Assembly (NCBI GenBank): GCA_024741835.1
Contig: JAENRP010000323.1
Coordinates: 1-50,079 of the forward strand
Direction: 5' to 3'
Source of the DNA: Diplocarpon mali
Taxonomy: Eukaryota; Ascomycota; Leotiomycetes; Helotiales; Drepanopezizaceae
DNA: 50,079 nucleotides
Shown one piece after another: positions 1 to 12,451 of this stretch; position 1 is the stretch's first letter, and every line of letters begins with the position of its first letter. The notes under the pieces were generated by a model that searched no databases, was not told the origin of the DNA, and was given only the letters and a program-made list of their open reading frames with translations. The position numbers and the translations under genes were made by a program.

Positions 1-112
1 TTTATATGCGCTTTTCACCTATAGGCTAGGCCTAGGAGTTAGAAAATGAAACTAGCAAAACAAATAAGCTATAAAATCGTAAAAACAATTAAAAATAGTA
101 CTAACTTAAATA

Positions 113-364
113 TCAATTCTCCTTAGTTCTCTTTAAGGGTTAGGGAGAACTATTACTAGATAATACTCTTTTTATAAAGCGCCTACTTCTTCTTAATAGT
201 TCACTATTAGTATTGGAAGAGTCCGGTCTTGGTATTATAAGAGCTTTAGTATTTCATACAAATGCTAGTATAGTTTAATAGCTTCTGCTAGTAGGAAGGG
301 AGACTTATATTATAGCGTTATTGTTATTATCCTCTTTATTATTATTATCGTCCTTTAGAGAGTC
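113..364 (-). pseudogene. C-terminal remnant of ORF-X in giant Gypsy copy A
   Basis: The minus-strand frame repeats the end of ORF-X in copy B: an Asp/Asn-rich stretch, then a basic tail ending in KRTKEN and a TGA at 113-115. Only about 80 codons survive, because the rest was removed by the deletion joined at 361-364. The surviving tail matches copy B except for transitions, one lost residue group and RIP stops. Confidence 0.8.
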
Positions 365-3300
365 TTCTGCTCTTGCGTTAGTTCTTATTTCTCGGCGATT
401 TCTCAGCTTTAGGGACCTCTCTTAAAGGATCTTCTATTAGTACCCTTAGATTTGGTGACCGAGGTTCATCCGAACTATCTTATAGGCTTAAGCTAGCCGA
501 GTCCAACCTGACTCGTAGGCCGGGCTCGCAAATCAGTCTTAGCATTTCTAAGCTTAAGGGTAAAAATAGGAGATTAGTTTCCAAATTAGGGTCTAATACT
601 ATACTAGCGTTTCAATTTGTCTCTTTTCCGAATTATCTTATAATAATGCCTTTATTAATTAGTATATTAAGCTCTTAGATAGCATTTACTTTATTGCATT
701 ATTCTTAAGACTTAAGTCTATAAAGAAGCGACTTCGTATTTATAATATTTGTCTAGGCCTTAATAAGGGCGTTAAAGAGCTTTTGATTATATTTTATAAA
801 GTAGATTTTCAATTCGTCTTTATTAAGAAGAAATAACTCTTATACTTCGATTATAACTAATAGATCTATTTAAAAGCGTCGATTAACAATAGCTTTAAAG
901 AGGCTACTATAGTTCTTAAGATGAAAAGCTGCCTTAAAAGGTGCAGTAGTTCTACTTGCATTAATCTATTAAAGTATTAGAGGTTGCTTTAGAGTAGAGA
1001 TTGAAAAGATAAGATCAGAGATTTGAGTCTTATTTTCTAAAGTATTCTTATTACAAACGGCTGTATAGTTATTATAAAAGGCTATAAAACCACTAGTCCT
1101 ATAAGAATTATTCGAAAGCATTTTAAAAAGGTATTCCTATTTTATTATTATTATAATTGGATTGCTATTATTAGTAATAGGTCGCAAGATCTCCTTTCGC
1201 TTTAATTTTGCGATCATTTAAGCTAGTTAAGATTTTAAACTAAATGCTTAAGAAGTCTATTGACTTATCTTCTTTATAAATAGAATGAGTTTTATATTCG
1301 ATTAAGAGCCGACCTACCTATTAAGGCTTTTAGAAGCTGGCCCTTATCCAATTGGTAGGATCTAATAATCCAAGACTTGCTTTCTAATAAAATTGACTCG
1401 CAAGCTAGGACTATAAGTAAAAATCGGAATTTCTTTATTAATAGCACTTGCATCTCTCTTTATTAAAATAACTTAATTATAAAGATTAAGGCCAATCAAT
1501 TAGGAAGGTTTAAGGTAGGCCATAAGCTAATAGGTTCCTTTACTTCTTACTATTATAGCTAAAAGGTAAAGTCTATAGTATATTCAAAGGACTTATTAAG
1601 TAAGACTAAATATTATATTATAAAGAAAATAAGAAGGTATAAAGGTCGTACTATCTATAAGGTAGAAGTAATAAAGATATATCTCTGCTTCTTATTTTAT
1701 AATAAAAAGGAATATACCTATAAAAGTACTATTATTAGTAGTAAAATTGTCGATTAGGAAGCGGCATCTAAAGGGTTTAGGCATTATAATTGACCCTTCT
1801 TCCTCTATTTCCTTTTACTATTTATTATTTAATAATATTAATAAGAAGGAATTGTTCTATTTAATCGGCTTTAACGCTTTTAAGGCTTTAAGGTTAGCCT
1901 TAAATTTTATAATACCTAAAGATGCCTATTATTAATAGGTTAGATTTGCGTATCTTTAAAGAGATAAAGAATTAATTATTAAAGTGGATTAGAAAAAGAT
2001 CAATATCTTCTATTATATAAAGAAGTTCAAGGTATTTAATAGTTTTATTAATATCAAATCCTTTATAATTAAGATTATAGTAAATCGAAAGAGAGCAAAT
2101 ATAAAGGTTGCAAAGTCTTCTTCTTTCGATTCCTACGCTAGGAAGATACTATCGAAAGCGAGTTTTCATTATAAAGGACACTTAAATGTTATATTATTCT
2201 TTAAGCTTAAGGTTAAGAATAACCGATTAAGGCATATTGCTATAATTACAAATATCCTAATTAATAGATTCCTTTTTATATTCTCTTTCTTATAAGATAA
2301 AATAGTCTCGCTTGGCATCTAAGAGACTAGGTTCTTAACTTTTATAATTATTAAAGAATCGAATAATATTTACAAGGGTGAACTTATTTAAGATAAACTA
2401 TTAAATCTATTTAATAGCTCTTTTAATTATCTTTAAAGTAGTAGGAATAGGGTCTTCCTTTATATTATCATTTCTAAAACAGTTATATATAAATATAAAG
2501 AAGTTAAGAATTAGCTCCTTTAAATTATTAAAGAAGGAGTTTAAGCGAGTGCGCAATCCTTTGGTTTTAAATTGCAAATTAGCTAAGGTGGCTATTAAAT
2601 AATCCATCCTTTTTAAAGATTAAGTTAAAATTAGTTATTTAGCTAAAGGAGAGTCCTTTAAAGATTCCGAAAATTCTAAAAAGGCTGCGCTAAGCGTTTG
2701 GGCAGTTTATTTAATAGCAGTTTCTAAAATCATTTTGATAAAAGGTAAGTTAGATCCAGTTTTAAAATTCTCGTTTTTAACTTTTAATCTAGGACCGCGA
2801 GTTAAATTATATAATTTAGCACTTATTATATCTTTAAGCTAAAAAGCGAATTTCAAAGTAGGCTTAATTATAAATAATCAATTCCCTTCTTTATTATTAA
2901 AGAAATCTCATTTAAACCTTAGTATAAGAGTCCAGTTCTCTTTTAAAATAAGCAAATTATAAGCAGAAGCGCAGAGCCTTAGTATATTAATAATAGTACT
3001 ATTAAGTAGGGTAATATCTATAGCCTAATTTGATCTTTTTATAAACCTATTAGCTGCTATAAGTATTGCATTAGATAGGCCTATAAATCTGCAACTGCGA
3101 ATTCGATTGCCTTAAAATTTTACTACTCCTTTTTAAATAATAAAGAAATTGAGAATCTAAATAACTCTAGCGGTAGGAGTGTTTTCCTTAAGAATTTTTA
3201 ATAATACTTATCTTCTATTATTAGAATTAATATTTGTTAAGAAGCGCGAACGAAATAGGAGTCCTCTTTTATTAATAGCTAAATTATCTAGTTGTCGAAT

Positions 3301-3648
3301 AGATTCTTCTCTTTTATCTTAGTCTGTTTTAAAAGTATTAGCTAAAGTTATATATTGATTTACGTCGGCTAAGAATTCCTTTTTAAAGATTCCCTTCAAT
3401 TTTAATTCTTTAATTAAGAAGTTATCAAATTGGAGAATTCCAGGGGCCACTTAAGTTAAAAGGTTATTAATAGCATTTGTATAAGCTAAAAGGAGTTTTT
3501 ATTACTCTATATCTCCTAAGGCTATATAAGTCGATTTGAAGCTCTTTAATAATATAATAGCTTTGCTATCTTAAGAGAAGTTTATAACTAGTATTTGTTT
3601 ATCCTTTATTACAGTAGATAAAGCCATTTATAAGTTCTTTAAAGGTAT
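345..3648 (-). pseudogene. ORF2 of giant Gypsy copy A, unknown function, 3' end altered by deletion
   Basis: Colinear with ORF2 of copy B (29639-32932). The copy B first ATG is ATA here (3646-3648); a second in-frame ATG starts at 3627. The frame runs to the 361-364 deletion junction, where it enters ORF-X sequence in the wrong phase and stops at 345-347. That stop comes from phase change, not RIP. I do not recognise the family. Palindromes at 2780-2802, 1396-1418 and 511-533 fall inside it. The short open frames on the plus strand at 1747-1935 and on the minus strand at 2407-2607 are parts or antisense shadows of this gene. Confidence 0.7.
361..364. other. Deletion junction (3,816 bp absent relative to copy B)
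   Basis: AGTC here corresponds both to AGTC at 25827-25830 and to AGTC at 29643-29646 in copy B. Bases left of it match 25464-25830 and bases right of it match from 29647 onward, so one of the two AGTC copies and everything between was lost. Confidence 0.85.
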
Positions 3649-3948
3649 ATTACTTATAAAAGATAAGGAGTATAAATAAGAGAGTTCAATAGGGTATAAG
3701 AATTAAGAGAGTATATAAGCTATAATAGGTTTACTATATATATATTAAGGAAATTGGACTTTTTATTTATTATTTAAAGAAAGTAATAGGAATGCTATAA
3801 TTAAAGGCTAATATTAAGAATATAAAATAAGTCAAAGTAGGTAAGAATTTAAAATGATCTTAAAAGATCTATATCTTAAATAATAAAGGAGGCGACCTTA
3901 CCGAAAATATAAAAACAAGGATTAAAGGAAGGTAGGATAATTAATAGG

Positions 3949-6900
3949 CTAGGAAATCGTTTAATATTCCCGTTTGCATTCTTTAGATATTTTAAAAATA
4001 ATAATTTATAATTGCAATTAGTTAAGTATTTTAATATTCTTTACTCGCAGGACTAGCTTATAAGTTAAGTTGGAAAAATCTTAATCTTTATCTAAGGGTT
4101 TAAAATTGCTTATATCGCTATTGGTTCTTATAAAAGATTCAAAGGTTATATTAATTTCTAATTCGTCTTCTAAAAGGAATAAGGTTTAATCGCATTAATA
4201 AAAGCGCTTTAATCAATTGGCTATAAAGGTTCCTTTAATATCAACTCTATTAAATTCCTAAAGAGAATAGTATCCCTTTTCTTTTTACTCAGATTTAACC
4301 TTAAATAGGCTAAGCTATTAATAGTTAAGTTTAGTATCTACTAATATATTAATACTTCTTATAATATTATAAACTAAGATAAGATCATCTTTTTAAATAG
4401 GGTGCGATTTAAGTACTTTAAAAGTAGCCTATACTTCTTTAGCTTTTTCCTAATATCGTTTCTTTTATAAAATGATTTCCTTTATATTTATATCTTAAAG
4501 CTTAAGTTATTAGCATCTTATTATAAGTAAATCGGAACAGTTCTAAATTTGACTATAGTCAAACAATCTTTAAATAAGCTATTAGGATTTAAAAGGGAGC
4601 TATGCCTCTCTATTATAGATAAGGAAAAATAGTATAACTCTAGTCGGTTTATAAATTATCGTTTAATAAGTAAAGAGTATTTTATAAAAGTGTTTTATCT
4701 AATTCTTAAATCCTCTATAGGTAACTTTAAATAGCCTATTAAAAATGTTGCAATATCCTCGCTTTACTATTCTATTAGCTTTCGAATTATATACTAAGAT
4801 TTAAACCTATTTAATATTATATTTTTATAAAAAAGCTTTAACTATTCCTTTATTTTTAAGGCCTCTATTAATAGTTAGTTTATTAAAAAGTCTATAGTAA
4901 TAGACTACGTCTTCTTAAAGGAACTTTATAATAGATTCAAAGTTAGTAGATTTCAAAGGTTATCCTTTAGGCTATCTTAATAGGTCTTCCTTTATTAAAA
5001 TAAAATATATAATCCTATTTTCGGTTATTAGTACTTATATAATATTAAGACTGACTTTATAGAAAAGGCCTAATAGCTAAGTTAGAAATAGGGGATTCTC
5101 TTTATAACTAGGTTTTCATTTCTAATAAGGGATATAACTTTTCATAAAAGCTTTATAGTCTTTAAAAGAACCCTTTTAAAAGGATTTCTTTAAAAGTCGG
5201 TAGTAGGTAGACTTAGCTCTTTAGTAGCCAGTTTTCTTATAAATATCCTAAATAGCCTTAGCCCTTAGTTTTTCATTATCTAAGTAGAGTTATATAAGGT
5301 ATAAGTTATTGCTTCTTTTAAATAATCGTTTTCCTTATATTAGATAAATTAAAGCTTTAGCTTTAAATTTCTAAAAATCCTTAAAAGCAATTATCTTTAA
5401 TCATTTAAGCGTAATTAAAAATTTCGCAATTTCTTTAAAGTTACTTAAGTAGTCAAATGATAAAATTCTCTTATTTGACTCGTAGGCTAGGACTGCGAGT
5501 CGAGTCCCTTTAAGGCAATATATTAATAGATAACCAACTTCGTTCTCTACCTACTTATTAATATCTATTTCGTCTTCTTTAATTAAATTAAAAGGGTAGG
5601 GACGAGTTCTTCTTAAAAGGCTATCTGCAATAGTATTTTTCATTCTTAGAATATATTTAACTTTAAAGTCCATTAGTCTTATCTAAGCAATCCATTTTAT
5701 TAATAAAGCTTTTAGTAGGTCGCTTACAGCTCTATTTAATTATTCTACTAGCACTTTAGCATTAGTTTTAAAGATGAAGTAAGTGCTATAGAGGTTACTT
5801 CTTATCTTTTTTATTACTTTTAGTACGCCTTTGCATTCCTATTTAATAGTATTATACTTTATCTCTATTAGATTTTAAAGACTACTTTTAAAGCGAGTTA
5901 GATGTCTTTTCTATTAGCTATTAGCTTATTAAAGGATAGTATCCTATTTAATTAAGCTTGCGTCAACTATTAGTATAATTGGCCTAACGTCGGCTCTATA
6001 GTCTATTTTAATTAGATATAGCGCTTTAAGCAACGCCTACTTTAATTGTTTTATAGCCTCTATTTAAGGTTCCTCCTATTGAAACTTAGCCCCTTTCTAA
6101 AATAAGGAGTAAATAGGTGCTGCCTTTTTAGTAAAATCCTTAATTTATATATAATAGTATACTATAATACTAATAAACGCGCGAGCTTCTGCCATATTAT
6201 TATACCTCTTCTATTTATCGATTTTAAGTACTTTAGCCCTTTAAGGACTTTAGCTATTGGAATTAGTAATGAAACTAATAATTTCTATTAATAGAAGATA
6301 GTATTATAACTTCGGACTAACTGTTGCTCCTGCCCTTTCGAATTACATAAGCACTTAGTTTAGGTTTTAAATATATTCTATTATAAATTGCTATATGCTA
6401 AGGAGAACTTCTTTATAGTTATAGAATGATCTTAATCCTTTTACTCTTATATTATTTATATAAAGGAGCGCAATATTAGGTATATAATCTATTAGTATCT
6501 TATAGATTATTTAAATAAATTAAGCGATCGAATTTATAGCCTTTTAAAGTAATCTTATTATTTGAAGTAGCTTAAGAGGGGTTTGAATTGCTATTATATC
6601 TTTTGATTTAATATTAAGAATAAATTAGTTGTATTTAAAGAAGAAGTTAATAAGAGAGCTGCAGGTTAATCCTGCGAATTCATTTGAGAACTTATCTATA
6701 TTTAAAGGAATGTTAGCGTCTTTAATAGTTACTTGGTTCATCTCTACTACTATTATTATTAATCTGTAAGTTCCTTTCTCTTTCTTAGTAACTAAGAACT
6801 ATTTATTCCTATAAGGGCTATTATAGAACTTAAGAATACCTTACTTTAACTTATCCTTTAATATTTCGATTACCTTTTCTTAAAGAGCTTTAGGGACTTT

Positions 6901-8900
6901 GAATGTTTTCTCTTACTAGGCTTTATAAGGTATTATCTTAATCTTAATATAAGGCGTAACTTCTTTTTAAATCTGGCTAAGTTCCATTTAATTAAAAGCT
7001 AAGGCGTCCTTTCGATTTATTAAGGTTTTATAGAATAGTTCGCATTCTTACTTTATTAAGTCATCTTTAATTTTCAGTATATTGAAACGTTCTTTTATTA
7101 GCCAATATCCGATAGGTTTATTAGAAAATCTGCTTATAATAAACTTATCGAATTTGCTACCTAGCTTTAGAGGTTGAAGCTTCTTATCTTATTTAAATTA
7201 ATCATCTAGTCCTTTAGGCTTTAAGCTATTAGAGATTCTCTAATCTACCAATTGTACTTTATTAGCCTTGCTTTTATATATAGTTCAAATATTAGCTAGT
7301 ACTATGCTTTTTTACTTCTTTCCTTTTTTATTAAATCCTATAAAACGGTCCGAATTTTCCTTTTTAAAAATAAATAAAAGATTTTCTAAATTGTTAATTT
7401 AAAGTGCGTAAATGGAAATGTTATTAATAATTTTATTATTTTTCACTTATAGGTCCGGCTATAAGTGGTTTTTAGGTTTTTTAAAATGATTAGTAAATTA
7501 TTGAAATTTGTAAAATGAACCCTCTTTTCTATCTTATTTTTCTTTTTTCTTAATTATTAATTTAATAAAACGCTAATTGTACCATTTTTCAAAATTCCAG
7601 ATTTAACTCCTAGTCTAGGACTTTAAGTTAAATCGCTATTATTTAAAATTAGCAAACTTACCTTTCTTTTACTATAACTCCTTATTAAGTGCCTTCCTTT
7701 ATTAGCATTAAGCCTAGCCCTTATGCTAGCTAATCGTTTCTTAAAACCTCGTTTTAAAATTCGACTATATCTCTTATAATAATCATTTGTCCTTTTAAAG
7801 ATCGATCTGTATTTTAAAGACTAGCTTTTATAAGACTATTTTTAAGATAGTTAAATATTAGCTAAGATTTTAAAATAAAAGGCATTTTTAAAAGAATATT
7901 ATTTAAAGAATTCTCTATTATTAGAAAGTCAATATAATTAACAATTCCTTTAACTTTAACCTTTACGTTTTTCACCTATTTATTAAAATTGTATTTCGAT
8001 CTAAAGACAGTCGAATAAATAAGGAGTTGATTGCTAACAATTATCAATTGAGCTATTTCCGCTACTTTTCTAATTATTATATTAACTTCTAAATTATAAT
8101 CGATCAAAGCCTTTGCTTTAATTGATTCTTTTATAGAATAAATAATAATAGGGCTTTTTATTACAACTATTGAATAATTTCAATTAATATTCTAAGATAT
8201 TAAAGCTATTGCTATAATATTATAGTACCTTTAGGTTCTTTTGTCTTTTATAATCTAAAGACATTTGATTAAGGCTAGGTACTTTTTAAAGTTTTTTTAT
8301 ATTACAATTTCTATTTCCTTATTATTATTCAAATCTTCAAAAGCAATTGGAATATGCTTTCTTAGCACTTTATTAAAGCATTTAGTCAAACCAAATAGGT
8401 CTTTAAATATAAGGTTAATTTGCTAAGCTATAATATTCTCTATAGCTTTCTCTATTATAGTTAAACTAGTATATTTATTAACGAATCTTTCCTATTTTAA
8501 TATTTATCTCTTTTACTTAAAGTCAAAGGTCTATATAATAACTTCAACTTCTTAATCTTTAAGCTTAAAGCTATCTTTATCTATTATATCTTTAATTAAT
8601 TTATCTATTATATCGGCTTTATCCTTATCTATTATAATTCTAGATTATTAAGTATCTTTTAGCATTTGAACTCTATATTAAGATTCTTAAGTTATACGTA
8701 TTAATTTTAGGACTTTGGCTAGTTTTATTAGTATTAAGAGAGTAGTAGATCTAAAAGGACGCTAAGTATTCTAAAGGTTTCTAGATATAGAAGTAGTATT
8801 AATATTAGCAGATATATTATTATTGACCTACCTTAAAATAAAAATACCTTTAACTTTAATAGTAGTCTGGTTTAAAGTTTAATTAGTAAGCACTCCTTTA
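3949..8900 (-). pseudogene. pol (protease, RT, RNase H, integrase) of giant Gypsy copy A, RIP-degraded
   Basis: In minus-strand order the frame shows a protease region near 8100-7800, RT near 7300-6260, RNase H near 6240-5600 and integrase near 5450-4080. The RT catalytic YIDD equivalent at about 6451-6462 reads YINN. RNase H ends with a segment like WIAWIRLMDFKVKYILRMK, the C-terminal RNase H and tether seen in fungal Gypsy polyproteins. The RT-proximal segment SDRFIGFNKK is in one frame here, whereas copy B carries a frame-shifting indel at that point. The likely pol stop is at 3949-3951, though it could be a mutated Trp codon. Confidence 0.8.
6268..6272. other. Unoccupied equivalent of the Copia C2 insertion site
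   Basis: AATGA here is the uninterrupted sequence in copy A. In copy B the same place is duplicated as AATAA on both sides of Copia C2 (35553-35557 and 41694-41698). Confidence 0.9.
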
Positions 8901-8949
8901 AGTAGATTGCTAGCTAGACTTATATATATATAAGTTAGGACCTTGGAAT

Positions 8950-10490
8950 TGATTTCGATAATGCGCTTCTATTTAGCCAAATCCTTATCCTACTTTATAC
9001 TATATATTATTATTCGAATAGTCTATAGCTATAAATGATTCTAGTGTTTTTTAATAGGGATAGCATCTAGCCTAGGATCTCTAATGCAAAGCATCCTATA
9101 CTTATTAATATATATAATCCTAGTATTAATAAAACGATAGAAAAGAGGACAATCGTTATAATACTTATATAAAAGGCAGTTAGGTTCCTTATTATTGTAA
9201 AAGTTGCAAGTTAGTCTTCTTCTATTGCTATTCCTTTAGTACCCTATAGTATTAATATTAGCAAAGTGCTAGTTAAGATCAATTTTTCCTTCTTTAGCCA
9301 ACTATTAAGTTCTTATATTAGCTAGTTATTCTAAATGACAAAAAGCAAGAGTCTGGTAATAGGAACTACTATATTAGCTTATAATAGCCGAGTTTTACTT
9401 ATTACTAAATTGAGGAATATGCTATTTTTCTTATAAGAGATTATTAATCTTAATTTCTAAGCTTTAAATTCGGAGTTCTATAAATTAGGTTTCAAATTCC
9501 TTAATTCTAAGGTTGGATCTTACTCTTAGGTTAGGCCTGCAAGTAAAAGGTATAACTATTAGGTTCTTCTTTACCTCCTTTATAACTTTTAAAGCTTTCG
9601 AGTATTCTTAGACCAAGCTCTTAAGGTCTTTAGTATAAGAGGGAATAAGGGCTTTTTCCTATTTTATAGCATTAATAATTCTCTTACTAAGATCTGATTT
9701 TAAAGTAAAGGCTAAGAATTCCTTAAATAAGGTAAAGGTTATAAGGTCTTACTTATCAATCTTAAAATGCTTAATAATCTTATTTTAAAGGCTAGTAGGT
9801 AATCTAAGTAAGAAAAGGCGGCCTCTTTCAACTTTGCTAAGTATTTTCTAGCTAATTAAGGTATTTGATATATAAGTAAAAGTCCGATAGTAGTTCTTGA
9901 ATTCCTTAAGAGTATAAGTGATTAAAACAAATTCCTTTAAGAAAGCCAGGGTATTATAAATCTGCTATTTATCAAATTCTTAGAATTCAGATTTAAGGGC
10001 CTTAATAAGGAGTTCCTATAAACCTTGAGTTTTCTATTTAAGAAGGGATTTGATAATATCTTTACTTATATAGTTATAGTAGTAAGGAAGTCGAGAAATC
10101 ATATCCTTTTATATAATACCAAAATCGTAATAAGTTTCCTTATATTACTTAACGAAATTAGTAATATTAGCGCCTATAAAGTAAGGAGCGCTAAGAGAAC
10201 TAAGGAGGGGAAAGTGATTAGTAATAGCCTTAAATGCGGCTATTATTGTTTTATACTAACTATCTAAGTTGATAAAATTTATAAAGGGTAAAGGAGAAGC
10301 TTTAATATTGCGAAATTGATTATTAAAAGGAGTACTTCGAAATTCAAAAGGGCTTAAAGAATATTTAGAATCTGAGTCAATCTTAGAGTGACTAAGACGA
10401 GTTTGAAAAGATTTAAATAAAGGGTTAGTAAAAAGTTTAAAATTATTATTATTTTTAATATTTTCTAATATTATTATTAAAAAAGTAAAT
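8950..10490 (-). pseudogene. gag of giant Gypsy copy A, RIP-degraded
   Basis: The minus-strand frame reads as a fungal Ty3/Gypsy Gag: a region matching FLKQYKETYYDFG of copy B and a capsid-like helical stretch. A Cys-rich segment near 9180-9240 occupies the nucleic-acid-binding position. Gag would package element RNA in cytoplasmic particles. Almost all breaks are TAA or TAG. A palindrome at 9522-9544 lies inside the frame. Start codon not identifiable because ATG is largely converted to ATA. It is followed without a clear gap by the protease-RT frame. Confidence 0.65.
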
Positions 10491-10559
10491 AGCAGTCTTA
10501 AGTTATTTAAAGACGTCTTTTTATCTTCTTACTTATAGGCTAAGCCTAGGAGTAGAATT

Positions 10560-11228
10560 CCAGATTCTATTAAAAGTTTAATCTGAGTTTGCTAAAAGAC
10601 TCTAATTAGGTATTAAATAGCTAATAAGAGCATTGCGACTAATTGCAATAAGATAAGGTTTACTTAATTTAAGGCTAATTTCTAAAATAAGGTTTATATT
10701 TAAGATTCTTCTTAGCCTTTAGGCCAATTCCTATTGGTCCTTAGAATAAAGGGGTCTTTAGAAACGATTCTAAGGCAATTTTTAGAGTTTTATTAAGCTA
10801 AGGCAGCTGAATTATTAGATTCAGATTTCTAAAGATTCTAAAGAGGCACTTCCAATTGGAGTTTGCGCTTAATATTACTTAAGTACTTAAAACTACTACT
10901 GTTTAAGATTGCTATTATAAGGTTTGCCAAACTTTTTATATTAAGAAGCCGAAAATTCCGAAAATCTCAAAGTTAAAGAAGAAAATAGGGGTTTTTAAAG
11001 CAGAGCTAAAAAGGGAAAATCTAAAGTTATTAATAATTGCTAAATGAAAATCGACAGTTCTAAGTAACTAGGCGATTGAGGATAAGGTTTTTAAAGTTGA
11101 TTAAAATGCTATAAGTGTTTTTAAAGATATATTTTTCAAAAGGCTAATCTCTTATCTACAAATTAAGAGATTGATAAGGTTATATAAGGACGGAAATCTT
11201 AAGAAATCGTCCTTGCGTAGGTTATTAA
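10560..11228 (-). other. Leader region of giant Gypsy copy A
   Basis: Sequence between the 5' LTR and the recognisable gag frame, matching 45990-46643 in copy B. No protein frame can be supported here. A minus-strand frame just downstream (about 10440-10680) may be an N-terminal gag extension. Confidence 0.5.
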
Positions 11229-11473
11229 TATAAAACAGAAGGGAGATAATACAAGAGTAGGCCTAAGGGAAGACCTAAAAATAAGAGGAGGAAGTACTAT
11301 AAGCGGGCTCTTTTAAATAAGATATTAGGAATAAGTCCTAAGTATAAGGTATATTTAGTACTATGGCGATATGCGCTATCTCTATATATAGAAGATGGCC
11401 CTTTTATCCTTCTACTATTTTGCGCCGATTATATGATATATATTATAAGACCTATCTATCTTAGGTCTTTATA
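11229..11473 (-). repeat. 5' LTR of giant Gypsy copy A (245 bp)
   Basis: Homologous over its full length to 25035-25280 and 46644-46889. The outer end reads TATAAAGACC on the minus strand where the least mutated copy has TGTGGAGACC, so the TG end has been lost to transitions. The next four bases, TTAG at 11474-11477, are the candidate target duplication, but the partner is outside the window. Confidence 0.9.
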
Positions 11474-12197
11474 TTAGTATCCTTAGACTGCCGAAAGCTC
11501 TTAAAGACCCTTTGATTAAGTCTAAGGATATGCTAATATAAGACTTCGATACCTGCCTAGCTAATTATAAACAATAAAGAGAGGAACTTGATATTAATAC
11601 CCTTTAACTAATAAGTATAGATATATCGATAATCTTAGGGCTAGCCTTTAGAGTTAGCCTCTATTAGACTAATACTAAGATTAGGTCGGTTACGCTTATA
11701 GAACTAGATTACCTCTTTAAAAAAAGAGATAGGAGAACCCCTTATATCCAAACTTAACGCAAAGTTGTTATTCGCCTATTAGACTTAGGAATGGACTAGA
11801 CCTTAATTTATATAATAGAAGAGGAAGAACCTGACGCACTTAATAAGTATAACGCTTTAGGACCTTAAGAGGCTTATGAGTTATGCGCTAAGTTACTACC
11901 CTTCCTCTATAACTTAGCTATATACTTCTCTAAAAGCGCTGCGAATATACTACCTCTATCGCAGCTAATCAATTATAAGATCGAGTTCAAAGGACTACTA
12001 CTGATAATAAAAACCGCTTACTTATATAAAATAAGTAAGCCTAAACTTAAGAAAATAAAGGAATACTTTATAAATAATTTAAAGAAAGGATTTATACAAC
12101 TGTCTAACGCTGCCTTCTTATCGCCTATCCTATTTATAAAGAAACCTAAAGGCGGCTTGCGGTTTTGTATTAACTATTAAGAGTTGAATAGACTTAT
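11474..12197 (+). pseudogene. Gypsy-3 pol fragment, pre-RT to start of RT
   Basis: A plus-strand frame runs through the segment with mostly TAA/TAG breaks and reaches the RT motif KPKGGLRFCINY, matching the Gypsy consensus GGLRFCVDYRGLN. The same RT continues at 19269 after the Gypsy-2 insertion. Upstream of the RT is a region like the protease-RT spacer (residues such as NNLKKGFIQLSNAAFLSPIL). The 5' end is cut off by the LTR of giant Gypsy copy A. No palindromes of the 23 bp family are seen in this element. Confidence 0.8.
12193..12197. repeat. Target-site duplication of Gypsy-2, left
   Basis: CTTAT is repeated at 19269-19273 directly after the 3' LTR. Removing Gypsy-2 plus one copy restores a continuous RT frame in Gypsy-3. 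Confidence 0.92.
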
Positions 12198-12451
12198 TGT
12201 TACAGCCGCTGCATTATATATACGGTTGTACACAGTTATATTATATATCGAAGTCAGGTGTACGCTAAGGTAGCAAGGTGGCTAGATCACGTGCACGCTA
12301 GTAAAGCACTTGTACTTATTCTAAAGGAGCTCTACTAAAGACTCTCTCTTCTTCTTTATCTTTTCTTCTTTATTATATAGTATACCTCTTAAGGTAATAC
12401 AGTTAGCATTCGATTCTCAACCTATTATACGCTTTAAAGTAAGTTGTAATA
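12198..12451 (+). repeat. 5' LTR of Gypsy-2
   Basis: 254 bp, begins TGTTACAGCC and ends TTGTAATA. It matches 19015-19268 over its full length and the inverted 22776-23040. Confidence 0.95.

Larger units (their letters stand above)
1..11473 (-). mobile_element. Giant Ty3/Gypsy retrotransposon, copy A (deletion derivative, left end off window)
   Basis: This stretch aligns colinearly with copy B (25464-46889) once the Copia C2 insertion (6,141 bp with its target duplication) and a 3,816 bp segment are removed from B; the predicted length, 11,469 bp, agrees with the 11,473 bp seen. Reading the minus strand from right to left gives the 5' LTR, leader, gag, protease, RT, RNase H, integrase, ORF2 and a short ORF-X remnant. 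From copy B the 3' LTR should end about 180 bp left of base 1. The element sits in the 5' part of Gypsy-3. Differences from copy B are overwhelmingly C/T and G/A transitions, as RIP produces. Not autonomous: every frame contains many stops. Confidence 0.9.

Noticed and set aside
10025..10267. 80-codon plus-strand frame
   Set aside because: Antisense to gag of giant Gypsy copy A; interrupted in copy B.
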